A DNA stretch of 64,000 nt from Bifidobacterium phasiani (lineage in GTDB: Bacteria > Actinomycetota > Actinomycetes > Actinomycetales > Bifidobacteriaceae): contig NZ_JAHBBD010000005.1 of NCBI RefSeq assembly GCF_019331775.1, positions 78,884 through 142,883 on the forward strand, in the 5' to 3' direction. The position numbers were made by a program, and so were the translations under genes. The stretch's first letter is position 1. Each line of letters begins with the position of its first letter. The notes beneath the pieces were generated by a model that was not told the origin of the DNA, searched no databases, and saw nothing but the letters and a program-made list of their open reading frames with translations. Below are positions 50,831 through 59,669 of this stretch, in pieces.

Positions 50831-52912
50831 TCAGCCGACGGTGTTGCCGTAGACCTGGGCCTGCAGATCCTTGCGCGCGGTCTCCATCTGCGTGATCTGG
50901 CCGAGCAGCGCGATCTTCTCCTCGCCGTCGGGCAGCTGCGCCATGCGCCGCTTGGCCGCGCCGATGCGCCGCATGAACCCCATGTCCAGCAGCCTGGCCA
51001 GCAGCTCGAAGGCGTACTGCTGCTCGGCCCTGGTCGCCGGGCGCAGCTGCACGGCCGCGGCGCCGCCCGACTCCCCCCGCGGCGCCTGCGCGTCGTCCCG
51101 CTCGGCAGCGGGCAGCGGCAGCGGCATCACGGCCAGCTCGTTGATCACCGGCTCCAGCAGAGGCCCGCCCGCCTTCGTGAGGTTGTGCATCCACAGCCCC
51201 TGCGGGGTGTCGGCGCTCGGCAGACCGCCGGCCGCGGCGATCGCCTGGAACAGCGAACGGAACACCGGCGTCATGAAGTTCGCCAGCGTCAGCTGCGCGA
51301 ACCACGCCGGATCCACCGCGCGCGGCACCTGGATCAGCGTGGCCATGAACTGCTGCTCGCAGATGAACACCGCGTCGTCGATCCTGTGGTACGTCTGCTC
51401 GTTCGCGTCGCGCCGCTCCAGCGCCTTGCGCGCGGCCGGGTTCTCGTACGGGTTCCGCCCCGGCTCGCCGCGCGGCTCCGCGGCCTGCGCGCCCCCGCGT
51501 CGCCGCGGCGCGTAGGCGTCCTCGTCGCGCACGTTGAGCCGGCGGCGCGCGGAGGCGACCTCGCGGCGCATCACGTCCAGGTCCACGCCCACCCGCCGCG
51601 CCGCCTTGCGGGTGTACATGTCGTGCAGCGAACGGTCGCGGATCTGCGCGATCAGCGGCGCCACGGCCTTGACCGCGCCCATCTGCCCGGTCGTGTACTG
51701 CGTGTCGAAGCGGTCGATCGCCGCGTCGATCACGAAGTCGTACAGCGGCTTGGCCCGCTCGATCAGCGAGCGCACGGCCTCGTTGCCGCGCTCGATCCGC
51801 AGGTCGCAGGGGTCGAGGTTGTCGTCGGCCACGGCCACGAAGGTCTGGGTCAGGAACGCCGAATCCAGCCCGAAGGCGTGCAGCGCGGCCTTCTGCCCGG
51901 CCGCGTCGCCGTCGAAGGTGAACACGATGCGCGAGCTGAGCGCCTGCCCCTCGACCTTGAGCGGGCCGACGAGCTGGACGGCGCCCAGCGAGTCGTCGGC
52001 GATCAGCCGGCGGACGATCTTGGCGTGCTCGGCGCCGAACGCGGTGCCGCAGGTCGCCACCGCCGTGTCGATGCCGGCCAGGTGGCAGGCCATCACGTCG
52101 GTGTAGCCCTCGACGATGACCACCTGCCGCTTCTTGACGATGCTGGACTTGGCCAGGTCGATGCCGTAGAGCACCTGGTTCTTGCGGTACAGCTGCGTGT
52201 CCGGGGTGTTGATGTACTTCGCGGCGATCGCGTCGTCCTCGTACAGCTTGCGCGCGCCGAAGCCGAGCGTGCGCCCGGTCGAGTCGCGGATCGGCCAGGT
52301 CACGCGCCCGCGGAAGTAGTCGTACACGCCGCGCTGGCCCTGCCGCGCGAGCCCAGCGTCGAGCATCTCCTGCTGGGTGAAGCCCTTGTTCGCCAGGTGG
52401 CGCACGAGGTTGTCCCACCCCTGCGGCGCGTAGCCGCAGCCGAAGCGCTCGCAGTCGGCCTGGCTGAAGTTGCGCCCGCCCAGCAGCTTGCGGGCGGCGA
52501 GCGCCTCCTTGCTCATGATCTGCGAGACGAAGAAGCGCTGCGCCTCCTCGTTCGCCTCCAGCAGGCGCGTGCGCTTCGAGCCGGCGTGCTCGTCGCGCCG
52601 GGAGCCGGCCTCGTAGCGCAGCTCGATATGGTACCGGTCGGCGAGCAGCTCCACGGCCTCGCGGAAGTCGATGTTCTCGCGCTGCTCGACGTACCCGAAG
52701 ACGTCGCCGCCCAGCCCGCAGCCGAAGCAGTGCCACACGCCCAGCGAGGGGCGCACCGAGAAGCTCGGCGTCTTCTCGTCGTGGAACGGGCACAGGCCCA
52801 CGTAGGTGCCGGTCCCCGAAGGCTTCAGGGTGACGGATGCGGATACGATGTCGTACAGGTCCGCGGCCGCGCGCACCTTCTCCACGTCTTCCTTGAGTAT
52901 CATGCCAGGCAT
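50831..52912 (-). CDS. dnaG: DNA primase
   Basis: Makes RNA primers for replication. The 693-residue protein has the N-terminal zinc ribbon (LCPFHDEKTPSFSV and WHCFGCG), the TOPRIM core (VIVEGYTDVMACHLAG; IVFTFDGDAAGQKAA), and a C-terminal helicase-binding region. The TOPRIM segment contains an extra stretch (RLIADDSLGAVQLVGPLKVEGQ) before the DGD motif. A basic Arg-rich linker (RRRGGAQAAEPRGEPGRN) precedes the C-terminal domain. The ATG at 52912 has no evident ribosome site; MILKED at 52903 is an alternative. It follows dgt by 106 bp, a usual actinobacterial order. Confidence 0.96.
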   Translation of the reverse strand: MPGMILKEDVEKVRAAADLYDIVSASVTLKPSGTGTYVGLCPFHDEKTPSFSVRPSLGVWHCFGCGLGGDVFGYVEQRENIDFREAVELLADRYHIELRYEAGSRRDEHAGSKRTRLLEANEEAQRFFVSQIMSKEALAARKLLGGRNFSQADCERFGCGYAPQGWDNLVRHLANKGFTQQEMLDAGLARQGQRGVYDYFRGRVTWPIRDSTGRTLGFGARKLYEDDAIAAKYINTPDTQLYRKNQVLYGIDLAKSSIVKKRQVVIVEGYTDVMACHLAGIDTAVATCGTAFGAEHAKIVRRLIADDSLGAVQLVGPLKVEGQALSSRIVFTFDGDAAGQKAALHAFGLDSAFLTQTFVAVADDNLDPCDLRIERGNEAVRSLIERAKPLYDFVIDAAIDRFDTQYTTGQMGAVKAVAPLIAQIRDRSLHDMYTRKAARRVGVDLDVMRREVASARRRLNVRDEDAYAPRRRGGAQAAEPRGEPGRNPYENPAARKALERRDANEQTYHRIDDAVFICEQQFMATLIQVPRAVDPAWFAQLTLANFMTPVFRSLFQAIAAAGGLPSADTPQGLWMHNLTKAGGPLLEPVINELAVMPLPLPAAERDDAQAPRGESGGAAAVQLRPATRAEQQYAFELLARLLDMGFMRRIGAAKRRMAQLPDGEEKIALLGQITQMETARKDLQAQVYGNTVG

Positions 52913-53018
52913 ACGGTTCAGATTACCGCGACCGGCGGGCGGCTCCCCTCCGCGTTCGCCCGGCGCCCCCGCCCACGGCCGCTGCCCCCGCGCGGGGACC
53001 GGGGACACGCCGTGCCGC

Positions 53019-54302
53019 TCAGCACAGGATCGAGTGCAGGGCGAGCGCCGAGTTGTCGGTAAGGCTGGCGACCTGGTCGACGACCACGCGCAGGCGCTCG
53101 TCGTCGTTGGTGGCCTCGTTCCAGTCCTGCAGGAACACGGGTTCGAGCGCGTCGCTCGGGCGCGGCGAGTCGGCCATCAGCACGTCCACCAGATCCTCGA
53201 CGATCGCCAGCTCCTCCTGGTGCAGCGGCTCGCGCTCGCGCGGCGCCATCACGAAGTACACGGCGATGCCCTTGAGCGCCACGATCTCGTATTCGGTGTC
53301 GGGCGGGACGATGAGGTTCGCCGAGTAGCGCGACAGCGGGCCGCCGCCGTAGGTGGCGCGCGTCTCGCGCTCGACGGACCACGCGAACCGGCCGATCAGC
53401 GCGCTGGTGATGTTCTTGAGCTGCGCCAGCGCCTGCCGCGACCCGTTGAAGTGCACCGGGAACATGTTCTCGCGCTGCAGCCGGCGGAAGGCGGCGAGCA
53501 GCAGGTCAGGGTCCCAGCGCTCCCCGTACCACTGCCGGGTCAGCTCGATGATCCGGTCGAGCACGTGCGGGTCGGCGAGCACGATCGGGTTGAACGCGCC
53601 GGTGGCGATGGCGTCCTCCACGTCGTGCACCGAATAGGCGATGTCGTCGGCCAGGTCCATCACCTGGCACTCCATCGGCCTGGCGCCGACGGGCGCGCCG
53701 GCCTTCAGCCAGCGGAACACCTCCTCGTCGTCCGGGTAGACGCAGAACTTGACGCCGCGGCCCTGGGAGCCGCGCTCGACGGCCTCGGCGTACGTCCAGG
53801 GGTACTTCACGGCGGCGTCCAGCGAGGCGCGCGTGAGGTTGACGCCGGCCGGGCGGCCGTCGTCGTGGAACACCTTCGGCTCCAGGCGGGTGAGCAGGCG
53901 CAGGGTCTGCGCGTTGCCCTCGAACCCGCCGATGTTGCGCGCGATCTCGGCCAGCGCCCGTTCGCCGTTGTGGCCGAACGGCGGGTGGCCGAGGTCGTGG
54001 GCGAGGCACGCGCAGTCGACGACGTCCGGATCGCAGCCGAGCATCGCGGCGATCTGGCGGCCGATCTGGGCGACCTCGAGGGTGTGGGTCAGGCGTGTGC
54101 GCGCGAAGTCGTCGGTTCCGGCGACGAGCACCTGGCTTTTGGCTCCGAGGCGGCGCAGCGCGGACGAGTGGATGAGCCGGGCGCGGTCGCGCTCGAACGC
54201 GGTGCGCGACCTGGACTTCGGCGGTTCTGGCGCCCAGCGTTCCTCGTCGGACGCGGTGTAGCCCTCGCGCTCGGGCAGCCGCTCCCCCGCCGCCATCGTC
54301 AT
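53019..54302 (-). CDS. dgt: dGTPase-like dNTP triphosphohydrolase
   Basis: HD-domain dNTPase of 427 residues that hydrolyses dNTPs to nucleoside and triphosphate. The HD motif is split as usual: RLTHTLEVAQIGRQIA, then AHDLGHPPFGHNGE. DLADDIAYSVHDVEDA supplies the conserved Asp. Typical length for the type-2/dgtpase-like branch. AAGGAGG stands 5 nt before the ATG at 54302. Encoded upstream of dnaG. Exact nucleotide preference is not readable. Confidence 0.95.
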   Translation of the reverse strand: MTMAAGERLPEREGYTASDEERWAPEPPKSRSRTAFERDRARLIHSSALRRLGAKSQVLVAGTDDFARTRLTHTLEVAQIGRQIAAMLGCDPDVVDCACLAHDLGHPPFGHNGERALAEIARNIGGFEGNAQTLRLLTRLEPKVFHDDGRPAGVNLTRASLDAAVKYPWTYAEAVERGSQGRGVKFCVYPDDEEVFRWLKAGAPVGARPMECQVMDLADDIAYSVHDVEDAIATGAFNPIVLADPHVLDRIIELTRQWYGERWDPDLLLAAFRRLQRENMFPVHFNGSRQALAQLKNITSALIGRFAWSVERETRATYGGGPLSRYSANLIVPPDTEYEIVALKGIAVYFVMAPREREPLHQEELAIVEDLVDVLMADSPRPSDALEPVFLQDWNEATNDDERLRVVVDQVASLTDNSALALHSILC

Positions 54303-54471
54303 CGCCGCCTCCTTGACCGTGCCGTTGCTGATTCCAGAGTAGCAACAACGGCACGGTTCGCGGGCCGACGGGGCCGGTTCGCCCGGCATGGGCCCGACCG
54401 GCCGGCGCGGTTCCGGCCCCATCGGCATGGATCGACCGGCCGGCGCGCTGGCCGGCCGGCCCGGGTGTGGG

Positions 54472-55038
54472 TCAGTCGGACCCCAGCAGCGCGGCCGAAT
54501 CGGTCACCTCGATCAGCGGCGAGAACAGGCGCATCGTGTTCAGCGCGAGCTCCTGGTTCTCCGGGGTGCTGCCGGCGCAGGCGTCGGCCACCAGCCGCAC
54601 GCGCACGCCGTCGTCGGCCGCGGCGAGCGCGGTGAGCAGCACGCAGCAGTCGGTGGCCACGCCGCACAGCGCGATCTTCCTCGCGCCGCCGATCGCCTCC
54701 TTGAGCTCCGGGCACCACTTGCCGAACGTGGTCCGGGAGACCACCGGGTGGCCCTCGGCCAGCTCGGCGGTCTCGTCGGTGAAGTCGTACATCGGGTCGT
54801 CGGGGGCGACAAGGAACTGCGGCCAGTCCTTGAAGTAGTCGACCCACGCGTCCCGCGGCTCGTCCGGGGCGATGTAGCGCGTGTAGGCGACGCGCTCGCC
54901 GTATGCGGCTGCGAGCCTGCGGAACGGCCCGTCGGCGGCGTAGTACGTGCCGTCGGCGCACGCCCAGGTGGACCAGTCGCTCTGCGCGAACACCTTCTGC
55001 CGGTCGATGACGACCAGCCATTCGTCGTTGTCGATCAT
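54472..55038 (-). CDS. Isochorismatase-family cysteine hydrolase
   Basis: Hydrolase of 188 residues. The isochorismatase/nicotinamidase family triad is suggested by Asp12 (VVIDRQKVF) and Cys132 (GVATDCCVLLTA). Nicotinamidase metal ligands (D-x-H) are not obvious, so nicotinamidase is less likely than another amide or urea-type hydrolase. It is the last gene of the GntR/ADP-ribosylglycohydrolase/kinase/NCS1 operon, 154 bp after the permease. GAGG precedes the ATG; the preceding spacer carries small direct repeats (GGACCGGCA-GCCG). Substrate unknown. Confidence 0.82.
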   Translation of the reverse strand: MIDNDEWLVVIDRQKVFAQSDWSTWACADGTYYAADGPFRRLAAAYGERVAYTRYIAPDEPRDAWVDYFKDWPQFLVAPDDPMYDFTDETAELAEGHPVVSRTTFGKWCPELKEAIGGARKIALCGVATDCCVLLTALAAADDGVRVRLVADACAGSTPENQELALNTMRLFSPLIEVTDSAALLGSD

Positions 55039-55192
55039 GATTGCCTCGTTTCCGTGGATGTCATTGCCTTGGATGTCGTTGCCTTGGATATGGCTTTCTC
55101 GCATGCTTCCGTCTCCGCCGTCCGCGGGGACCGGCATGCCGTGCACCGTCCGCGGGGACCGGCACGCCGCGCGCCCGTCCCGCGGCGCCGGC

Positions 55193-56674
55193 TCACCGCG
55201 CGTCGGCCGCGGGGACCGGCTCGTCGTTGGCGGGCAGCGCCTCCTGGCGGGCGATGTCGCCGCGCTGCAGGATCAGCGCGCCGACGAAGCCGACCACGAG
55301 CGCCACGAGCACGCCGAGGTTGGCCGAGGCCCACACGCCGTCCTTGCCGCCGAACAGGGCCAGGAAGTAGCCCTGCCAGGTCAGCCAGCCGGCGGCGGTG
55401 TTCACGACCAGGCCCCAGCCCAGGACCGTGCCGACGGCGAGGATCGCCAGCGCCTTGACGTTCCACTTGCCGTAGCGGCCGGCCGGGTTGTACAGGTCCA
55501 CGGTGTCGTAGTCGCGCCTGCGCATGATCACGTCGGCCACGAACATGCCGGCCCACACGGCCATCGGCACGCCCAGCGTGGTCAGGAAGCCCTGGAACGG
55601 GCCGATGAACGTGTCGGAGAAGAACGTCACGTACACCACGCCAATCACGGTGAGCACGGCGGTGAGCGCGGCGGCCGCGGTGCGCGGCATCCTGATGCCG
55701 AACGACAGCAGCGCCAGGCCGTTGGAGTAGTTGTCCATGATCGCGCCGGACATCAGGCCCAGCACGGCCACGAGGGTGAAGGGCACCAGGTACCAGGTCG
55801 GCAGGATCGAGGCCATTGCGCCGACCGGGTCGAGCCCGACCTTCTCGGACAGGTCGGCGTTCGACACGGCGAGCAGCAGGCCGTAGAAGATCAGGAACAC
55901 GTTGGCGATCGAGGCGCCGAAGGTGGTCCAGCCGACGATGCCGGCGTTCGAGGACTTGCGCGGCAGGTAGCGCGAGTAGTCGGCGGCGATGTTCACCCAG
56001 CCCAGGCCGAAGCCGGTCATCACGAAGAAGCAGCAGCCGAGCACGGCCGGCAGGTTGCCGGACGGCGCGGAGCCGATGGCCGACAGGTCGATGCGGCCCC
56101 AGCCCAGGATGAAGAACCCGACCGTCACGATGCCGGTGACGATGGTGATGACCTGCTGGCACTTCATGATCAGGTCGTAGCCGAAGATGCCGGCGACGAC
56201 GACCAGGCCGACGACCACGACGGTCGAGACGATCTTCGGCGCGGCGCCGGTGCCCAGGCCGAGGGATTCGATCGTCGAGGACATGGCGAGCACGGCGGTG
56301 GTGGTCAGCGAGATCTCCCAGCCGAGTGTGGCGATCCACGACATGGCCGACGGGATCTTGGCGCCCTCGACGCCGAAGATCGCGCGGGTGAGCACCATGG
56401 TCGGCGCGTTGCCGCGCTTGCCGGCGATCGAGATGACGCCGACCAGCAGGAACGAGACGACCACGCCGATGACGGTGGCGGCCGTGGCCTGCCAGAACGA
56501 GATGCCGAAGCCCAGCGCCCAGGCGCCGTAGGACATGGCCAGCACCGAGATGTTGGCGGCGAACCACGGCCAGAACAGGCTGGCCGGGGTGCCCTTGCGC
56601 TCGGACTCGGCGACGACGTCGATGCCCTGTTCCTCGACGGCGAGCGCAGGGCCTTTGTCGGTTTCCTTGCTCAT
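55193..56674 (-). CDS. NCS1-family nucleobase/cation symporter
   Basis: Membrane transporter of 493 residues with about twelve helices, of the purine-cytosine-permease (NCS1) family. Characteristic segments are the N-terminal ISVLAMSYGAWALGFG and NAPTMVLTRAIFGVEGA (residues about 90-105), and WVNIAADYSRYLPRKSS in the middle. NCS1 carriers import nucleobases, hydantoins, allantoin or thiamine precursors; closeness to a PfkB kinase and an ADP-ribosylglycohydrolase suggests a nucleobase or nucleoside-like substrate. It is 84 bp downstream of the kinase gene. Confidence 0.92.
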   Translation of the reverse strand: MSKETDKGPALAVEEQGIDVVAESERKGTPASLFWPWFAANISVLAMSYGAWALGFGISFWQATAATVIGVVVSFLLVGVISIAGKRGNAPTMVLTRAIFGVEGAKIPSAMSWIATLGWEISLTTTAVLAMSSTIESLGLGTGAAPKIVSTVVVVGLVVVAGIFGYDLIMKCQQVITIVTGIVTVGFFILGWGRIDLSAIGSAPSGNLPAVLGCCFFVMTGFGLGWVNIAADYSRYLPRKSSNAGIVGWTTFGASIANVFLIFYGLLLAVSNADLSEKVGLDPVGAMASILPTWYLVPFTLVAVLGLMSGAIMDNYSNGLALLSFGIRMPRTAAAALTAVLTVIGVVYVTFFSDTFIGPFQGFLTTLGVPMAVWAGMFVADVIMRRRDYDTVDLYNPAGRYGKWNVKALAILAVGTVLGWGLVVNTAAGWLTWQGYFLALFGGKDGVWASANLGVLVALVVGFVGALILQRGDIARQEALPANDEPVPAADAR

Positions 56675-56758
56675 TGCTTCTCCTTAGTGGTTGGTTGGTG
56701 ATGGTTCACAGTGTGTGCGGGCCGGCGTCCGTCGTCGGGCGCCCGTCTCGCATGGCGG

Positions 56759-57742
56759 TCAGCGGCCGGCGGCCAGCAGCCGCTCGACCTCCCGCCGCTC
56801 GGGGCAGGTCGCGGGGCCGCGCCGGGTCACGGCGATCGACGCGGCGGCGTTGGCGGCGCGCACGGCGTCGACGAGCGGCAGGCCGCGTGCCAGGCAGGCG
56901 CACAGCACGCCGGTGTGGCAGTCGCCGGCGCCGTTGGTGTCGACCGGCTCGACCGGGAAGCCCGGGACCGGCGTGCATGCGCCGTCGCAGACCCAGGCGC
57001 CGCCGGAGCCGACGCGGACGATCAGCGGCGCGCCGAGCGCGTCGGCGAGCGCGCGGTACGCTGCGGCGGCGCCGGTCTCGCCGTCCGCGGCCGCCGCATC
57101 GGCCCCGGCGTCCGCGCCGCCGCGTGCCCCGACGCCCAGCCGCGCCGCGAGCAGTCCGGCCTCGCGCTCGTTGCAGGTCCACACCGGCCGGTAGTCGACC
57201 AGCGTGCGCAGCGTCAGGTCGTCGGCCTGCGCCACCATCGGCGAGGCGTCGAACACGGCCGTCCACCGGTGGCCGGCGGTGCGGCGCAGGAACGCGAGCA
57301 GCGCCCGGGCCGTGGGGTGCACCAGCGTGTAGCCGCTGACGTAGAGCACGTCGTGCGCGTCCGGCTCGATGCCGGCGAACGCGTCGTCGGGGGCGTGCGC
57401 CTCCGCGCCCCGGGTCGAGACGAAGGTGCGTTCGGCGTGCGCGTCGGTCAGCGCGATGCAGAAGCCGTTGTCCTCGTCCTCCAGCCGCATGCCGACGTGC
57501 GCGATGCCGTCGCGTCGCAGCGCGTCCTCGATCATGGACGCCCACGGCCCGCGCCCGACGACGCCGCCGTGCCGGGCCTCGACGCCCATGCGCCGCACCG
57601 CGTGCATCATGTTGTAGCTGGCGCCGACCTGCGCCTGGCATCCGTCGGCGAACACGTCCTCGCCGGGCCGCGGCACGGCGTCCACGCGCATCGTCAGGTC
57701 GACGATGACCTGGCCGAGCGAGATCACCGCGGGCCCGCTCAT
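56759..57742 (-). CDS. PfkB-family (ribokinase-like) kinase
   Basis: Sugar or nucleoside kinase of 327 residues. The C-terminal PfkB signature PVDTNGAGDCHTGVLCA holds the catalytic Asp; the N-terminal block ISLGQVIVDLTMRVDAVPRPGED and GASYNMMHAVRRMG form the substrate-binding start. An Ala/Gly/Asp-rich loop (GARGGADAGADAAAADGETG) is inserted in the middle. Its ATG overlaps the stop of the ADP-ribosylglycohydrolase gene (ATGA, 57739-57742). Pairing with that gene parallels YegV/YegU of E. coli. Confidence 0.9.
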   Translation of the reverse strand: MSGPAVISLGQVIVDLTMRVDAVPRPGEDVFADGCQAQVGASYNMMHAVRRMGVEARHGGVVGRGPWASMIEDALRRDGIAHVGMRLEDEDNGFCIALTDAHAERTFVSTRGAEAHAPDDAFAGIEPDAHDVLYVSGYTLVHPTARALLAFLRRTAGHRWTAVFDASPMVAQADDLTLRTLVDYRPVWTCNEREAGLLAARLGVGARGGADAGADAAAADGETGAAAAYRALADALGAPLIVRVGSGGAWVCDGACTPVPGFPVEPVDTNGAGDCHTGVLCACLARGLPLVDAVRAANAAASIAVTRRGPATCPERREVERLLAAGR

Positions 57743-58773
57743 CGCCCGGCCCCCGTGCGCAGGTCGACGAGCCGCGCGGCGAGAGCGTCGAGCCCGAGTC
57801 CGTTGACGCGCTCGACCAGTTCGCGGCGTTCGCGGCCGAAGGCGTCCGGCCCCAGGCAGGCGCCGATCATCGCGCCGGCCATCGCGGCGATGGTGTCGGT
57901 GTCGCCGCCGACCGAGGCCGCCAGGCACAGGGCGTCGAACGGTTCGGCGGCGTGCCGACGCGCGATCGCGAAGGCGGCGGGCACCGACTCGTTGGCCTCG
58001 ACGCTGGTGCCGACCACCTCGCGCAGCCATCGCGCGAACTCGGCGTCGTCCAGCCGGCAGCCCTCGGACTCGACCCATTCGACCGCCATGCGCGTGCGCG
58101 CCAGCACCGACGCCTTGGCCGACCAGCAGCCCGACCGCTCGCGCCGTTCGGTCAGCACCAGCGCGCGGTGCACGGCGTCGGCGAGGTTGGCGCCCCCGAC
58201 CCCGTAGCTGACGGCCGCGGCGACCAGCGTGGTGGCGTCGACGCCTTGGACGGTGTTGTGCGTCACGATGCAGGACCGGTACGCGGCGGCGGCGAGCCGC
58301 TCGCCGGGCGCGAAGGCGATGCCGACCGGCGCGGCGCGCATCGCCCCGCCGTTGGTGGTGCCGGTGCGGCCGGTGAGCTCCGGGGACACGCCCTCGCCGA
58401 GCGCCACCAGCGCGGCCTTGGTGGAGGGGCCGAGCAGGTCGAAGGAGCCCTTGGCCTTCATGTCGTCCTCCCAGCGCAGCAGGTCGTGCGCGTAGGCGAG
58501 CACGTCGAGCTCGCCGCCGTCCTCGATCAGCCGGCGGGCCAGCAGCAGCGCCTGTTCGGTGTCGTCGGTCACCGAGCCGGCGCGCATGCCCGGCGCGATG
58601 GGCTGCCAGTCGACCGCGTCGAGGAACCCGTGGATCGGCCCGCCGTAGGCCTGCCCGATCTGTTCGGCGGACATGCTCTGCGTGGGCATGCCCAGCGCGT
58701 CGCCCACCGCCAGGCCCGTCAGCGCGCCTCGCGCGCGGGCGAGCATCCCGGTGTGATCCGTGTCGTTCGTCAT
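57739..58773 (-). CDS. ADP-ribosylglycohydrolase family protein (YegU-like)
   Basis: Mg-dependent glycohydrolase of 344 residues. GALTGLAVGDALGMP, AGSVTDDTEQALLLA (metal-binding Thr-Asp-Asp) and ASVGGDTDTIAAMAGAMIGA (second metal pair) are family signatures. Family members remove ADP-ribose from proteins or cleave N-glycosidic bonds of small molecules. In this operon with kinase, nucleobase-type permease and GntR regulator, a nucleoside hydrolase-like role is more likely than protein de-ADP-ribosylation. GGAGG precedes the ATG, which overlaps the GntR stop (ATGA). Confidence 0.92.
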   Translation of the reverse strand: MTNDTDHTGMLARARGALTGLAVGDALGMPTQSMSAEQIGQAYGGPIHGFLDAVDWQPIAPGMRAGSVTDDTEQALLLARRLIEDGGELDVLAYAHDLLRWEDDMKAKGSFDLLGPSTKAALVALGEGVSPELTGRTGTTNGGAMRAAPVGIAFAPGERLAAAAYRSCIVTHNTVQGVDATTLVAAAVSYGVGGANLADAVHRALVLTERRERSGCWSAKASVLARTRMAVEWVESEGCRLDDAEFARWLREVVGTSVEANESVPAAFAIARRHAAEPFDALCLAASVGGDTDTIAAMAGAMIGACLGPDAFGRERRELVERVNGLGLDALAARLVDLRTGAGR

Positions 58774-59477
58774 CACTGGCCTCCAATCGCGATATGCATG
58801 GTGAAATGGCTGGGGTCGAGGTACGAGCGGACGTACTCGACCAGGCTGCCGTCCGCGGCGTAGCTGCGCCGCTCCGACAGCAGGAACACCGTTTCGGCGG
58901 GCTTGCCGAGCGCCGCGCCCGCGGCCTCGCCCAACGCCTCGGCGGCGATGTCGACGACGCCGCCGGCCGGCGTCATCCCCGCCGCGCGCATCGTGCCCGA
59001 CACCGACCCGCGCACCAGGCCGTGCTCCATCACCTCGCGCATCGCGCGGGTGGCGGGCAGGTACGAGGTCTCGTGCGAGATCGGCATCGAGCGGAACAGA
59101 CGGCAGCGCACGATGCGGTAGAACATGTCGGCGGCCTGGGGCTCGTCGGCGAGCGCGTCCGGGCGGTCCACCAGGTCGCATGACAGCAGCCGGGTCGTGG
59201 TCGGCACGCCGGAGCGCACCGACGCGGTCGTCCAGCCGTCCGCGCCCTCGAGGTCGCGGCCGTGGAACGCCACGTAGCTGCCCGCCCCCGCCCGGGTCTC
59301 GATGAGGCGGCGGCGCTTGAGCCCCTCCAGCGCGCGCCGCACCGTGCCGCGCGACACCTGGTAGCGTTCGGAGAGCTCGGATTCGGACATGAGCTTGTCG
59401 CCGGGCTTGAACGTGCCGTCGGCGATCCGCGCGATGATCTCCTGTTCGAGCTGTTCGGTCCGGGTATAGCCGGGCAT
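58773..59477 (-). CDS. GntR/HutC-family regulator (UTRA domain, YegW-like)
   Basis: Regulator of 234 residues. The N-terminal winged helix is EIIARIADGTFKPGDKLMSESELSERYQVSRGTVRRALEGL. The C-terminal UTRA ligand-binding domain spans about residues 85-230 (MPISHETSYLP and VEYVRSYLDPSHFTMHI). First gene of the operon with ATGA overlap to the next. GGAAGGGAGG precedes the ATG. Three 10-bp repeats upstream are likely operators. Confidence 0.93.
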   Translation of the reverse strand: MPGYTRTEQLEQEIIARIADGTFKPGDKLMSESELSERYQVSRGTVRRALEGLKRRRLIETRAGAGSYVAFHGRDLEGADGWTTASVRSGVPTTTRLLSCDLVDRPDALADEPQAADMFYRIVRCRLFRSMPISHETSYLPATRAMREVMEHGLVRGSVSGTMRAAGMTPAGGVVDIAAEALGEAAGAALGKPAETVFLLSERRSYAADGSLVEYVRSYLDPSHFTMHIAIGGQ

Positions 59478-59493
59478 CGTCGCCTCCCTTCCT

Positions 59494-59551
59494 CAACATC
59501 GGTGTTGGTTGGATATCGACATTGTACAAGTTTGTACAGGTTTACACAAGT
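59494..59551. promoter_or_regulatory. Operator-like repeats upstream of the GntR operon
   Basis: Three tandem 10-bp words, TGTACAAGTT, TGTACAGGTT and TACACAAGTC (59523-59552), lie one helical turn apart, in an AT-rich patch 45 bp before the GntR start. A second palindrome CAACA-tcgg-TGTTG lies at 59494-59507. HutC-type regulators bind similar G-T-A-C palindromes, so autoregulation is inferred. Confidence 0.55.
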
Positions 59552-59597
59552 CGAGACATCGGACGGCGCATCGGCCGCGTCGGCCGCATACACGAAA

Positions 59598-59633
59598 CGG
59601 GCCCGCCGGCGCAAGCGCGCGCCGGCGGGCCCG
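59598..59633 (-). terminator. Terminator of the alr gene
   Basis: Perfect 15-bp stem CGGGCCCGCCGGCGC / GCGCCGGCGGGCCCG with a 6-nt loop, 36 bp after the alr stop codon on the minus strand. It separates alr from the GntR operon. Confidence 0.8.
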
Positions 59634-59669
59634 GGAACGATCGGTTCGGAGGACGCCGCGACCGCAGGC

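Noticed and set aside
54472..55038. Nicotinamidase (pncA)
   Set aside because: The family Asp and Cys are present, but the D-x-H metal-binding pattern of nicotinamidases is not seen; only the family-level call is made.
55118..55170. Direct repeats of CGTCCGCGGGGACCGGCA before the isochorismatase gene
   Set aside because: Two close copies in extremely GC-rich spacer DNA are present, but nothing links them to a function; noted only in the gene entry.
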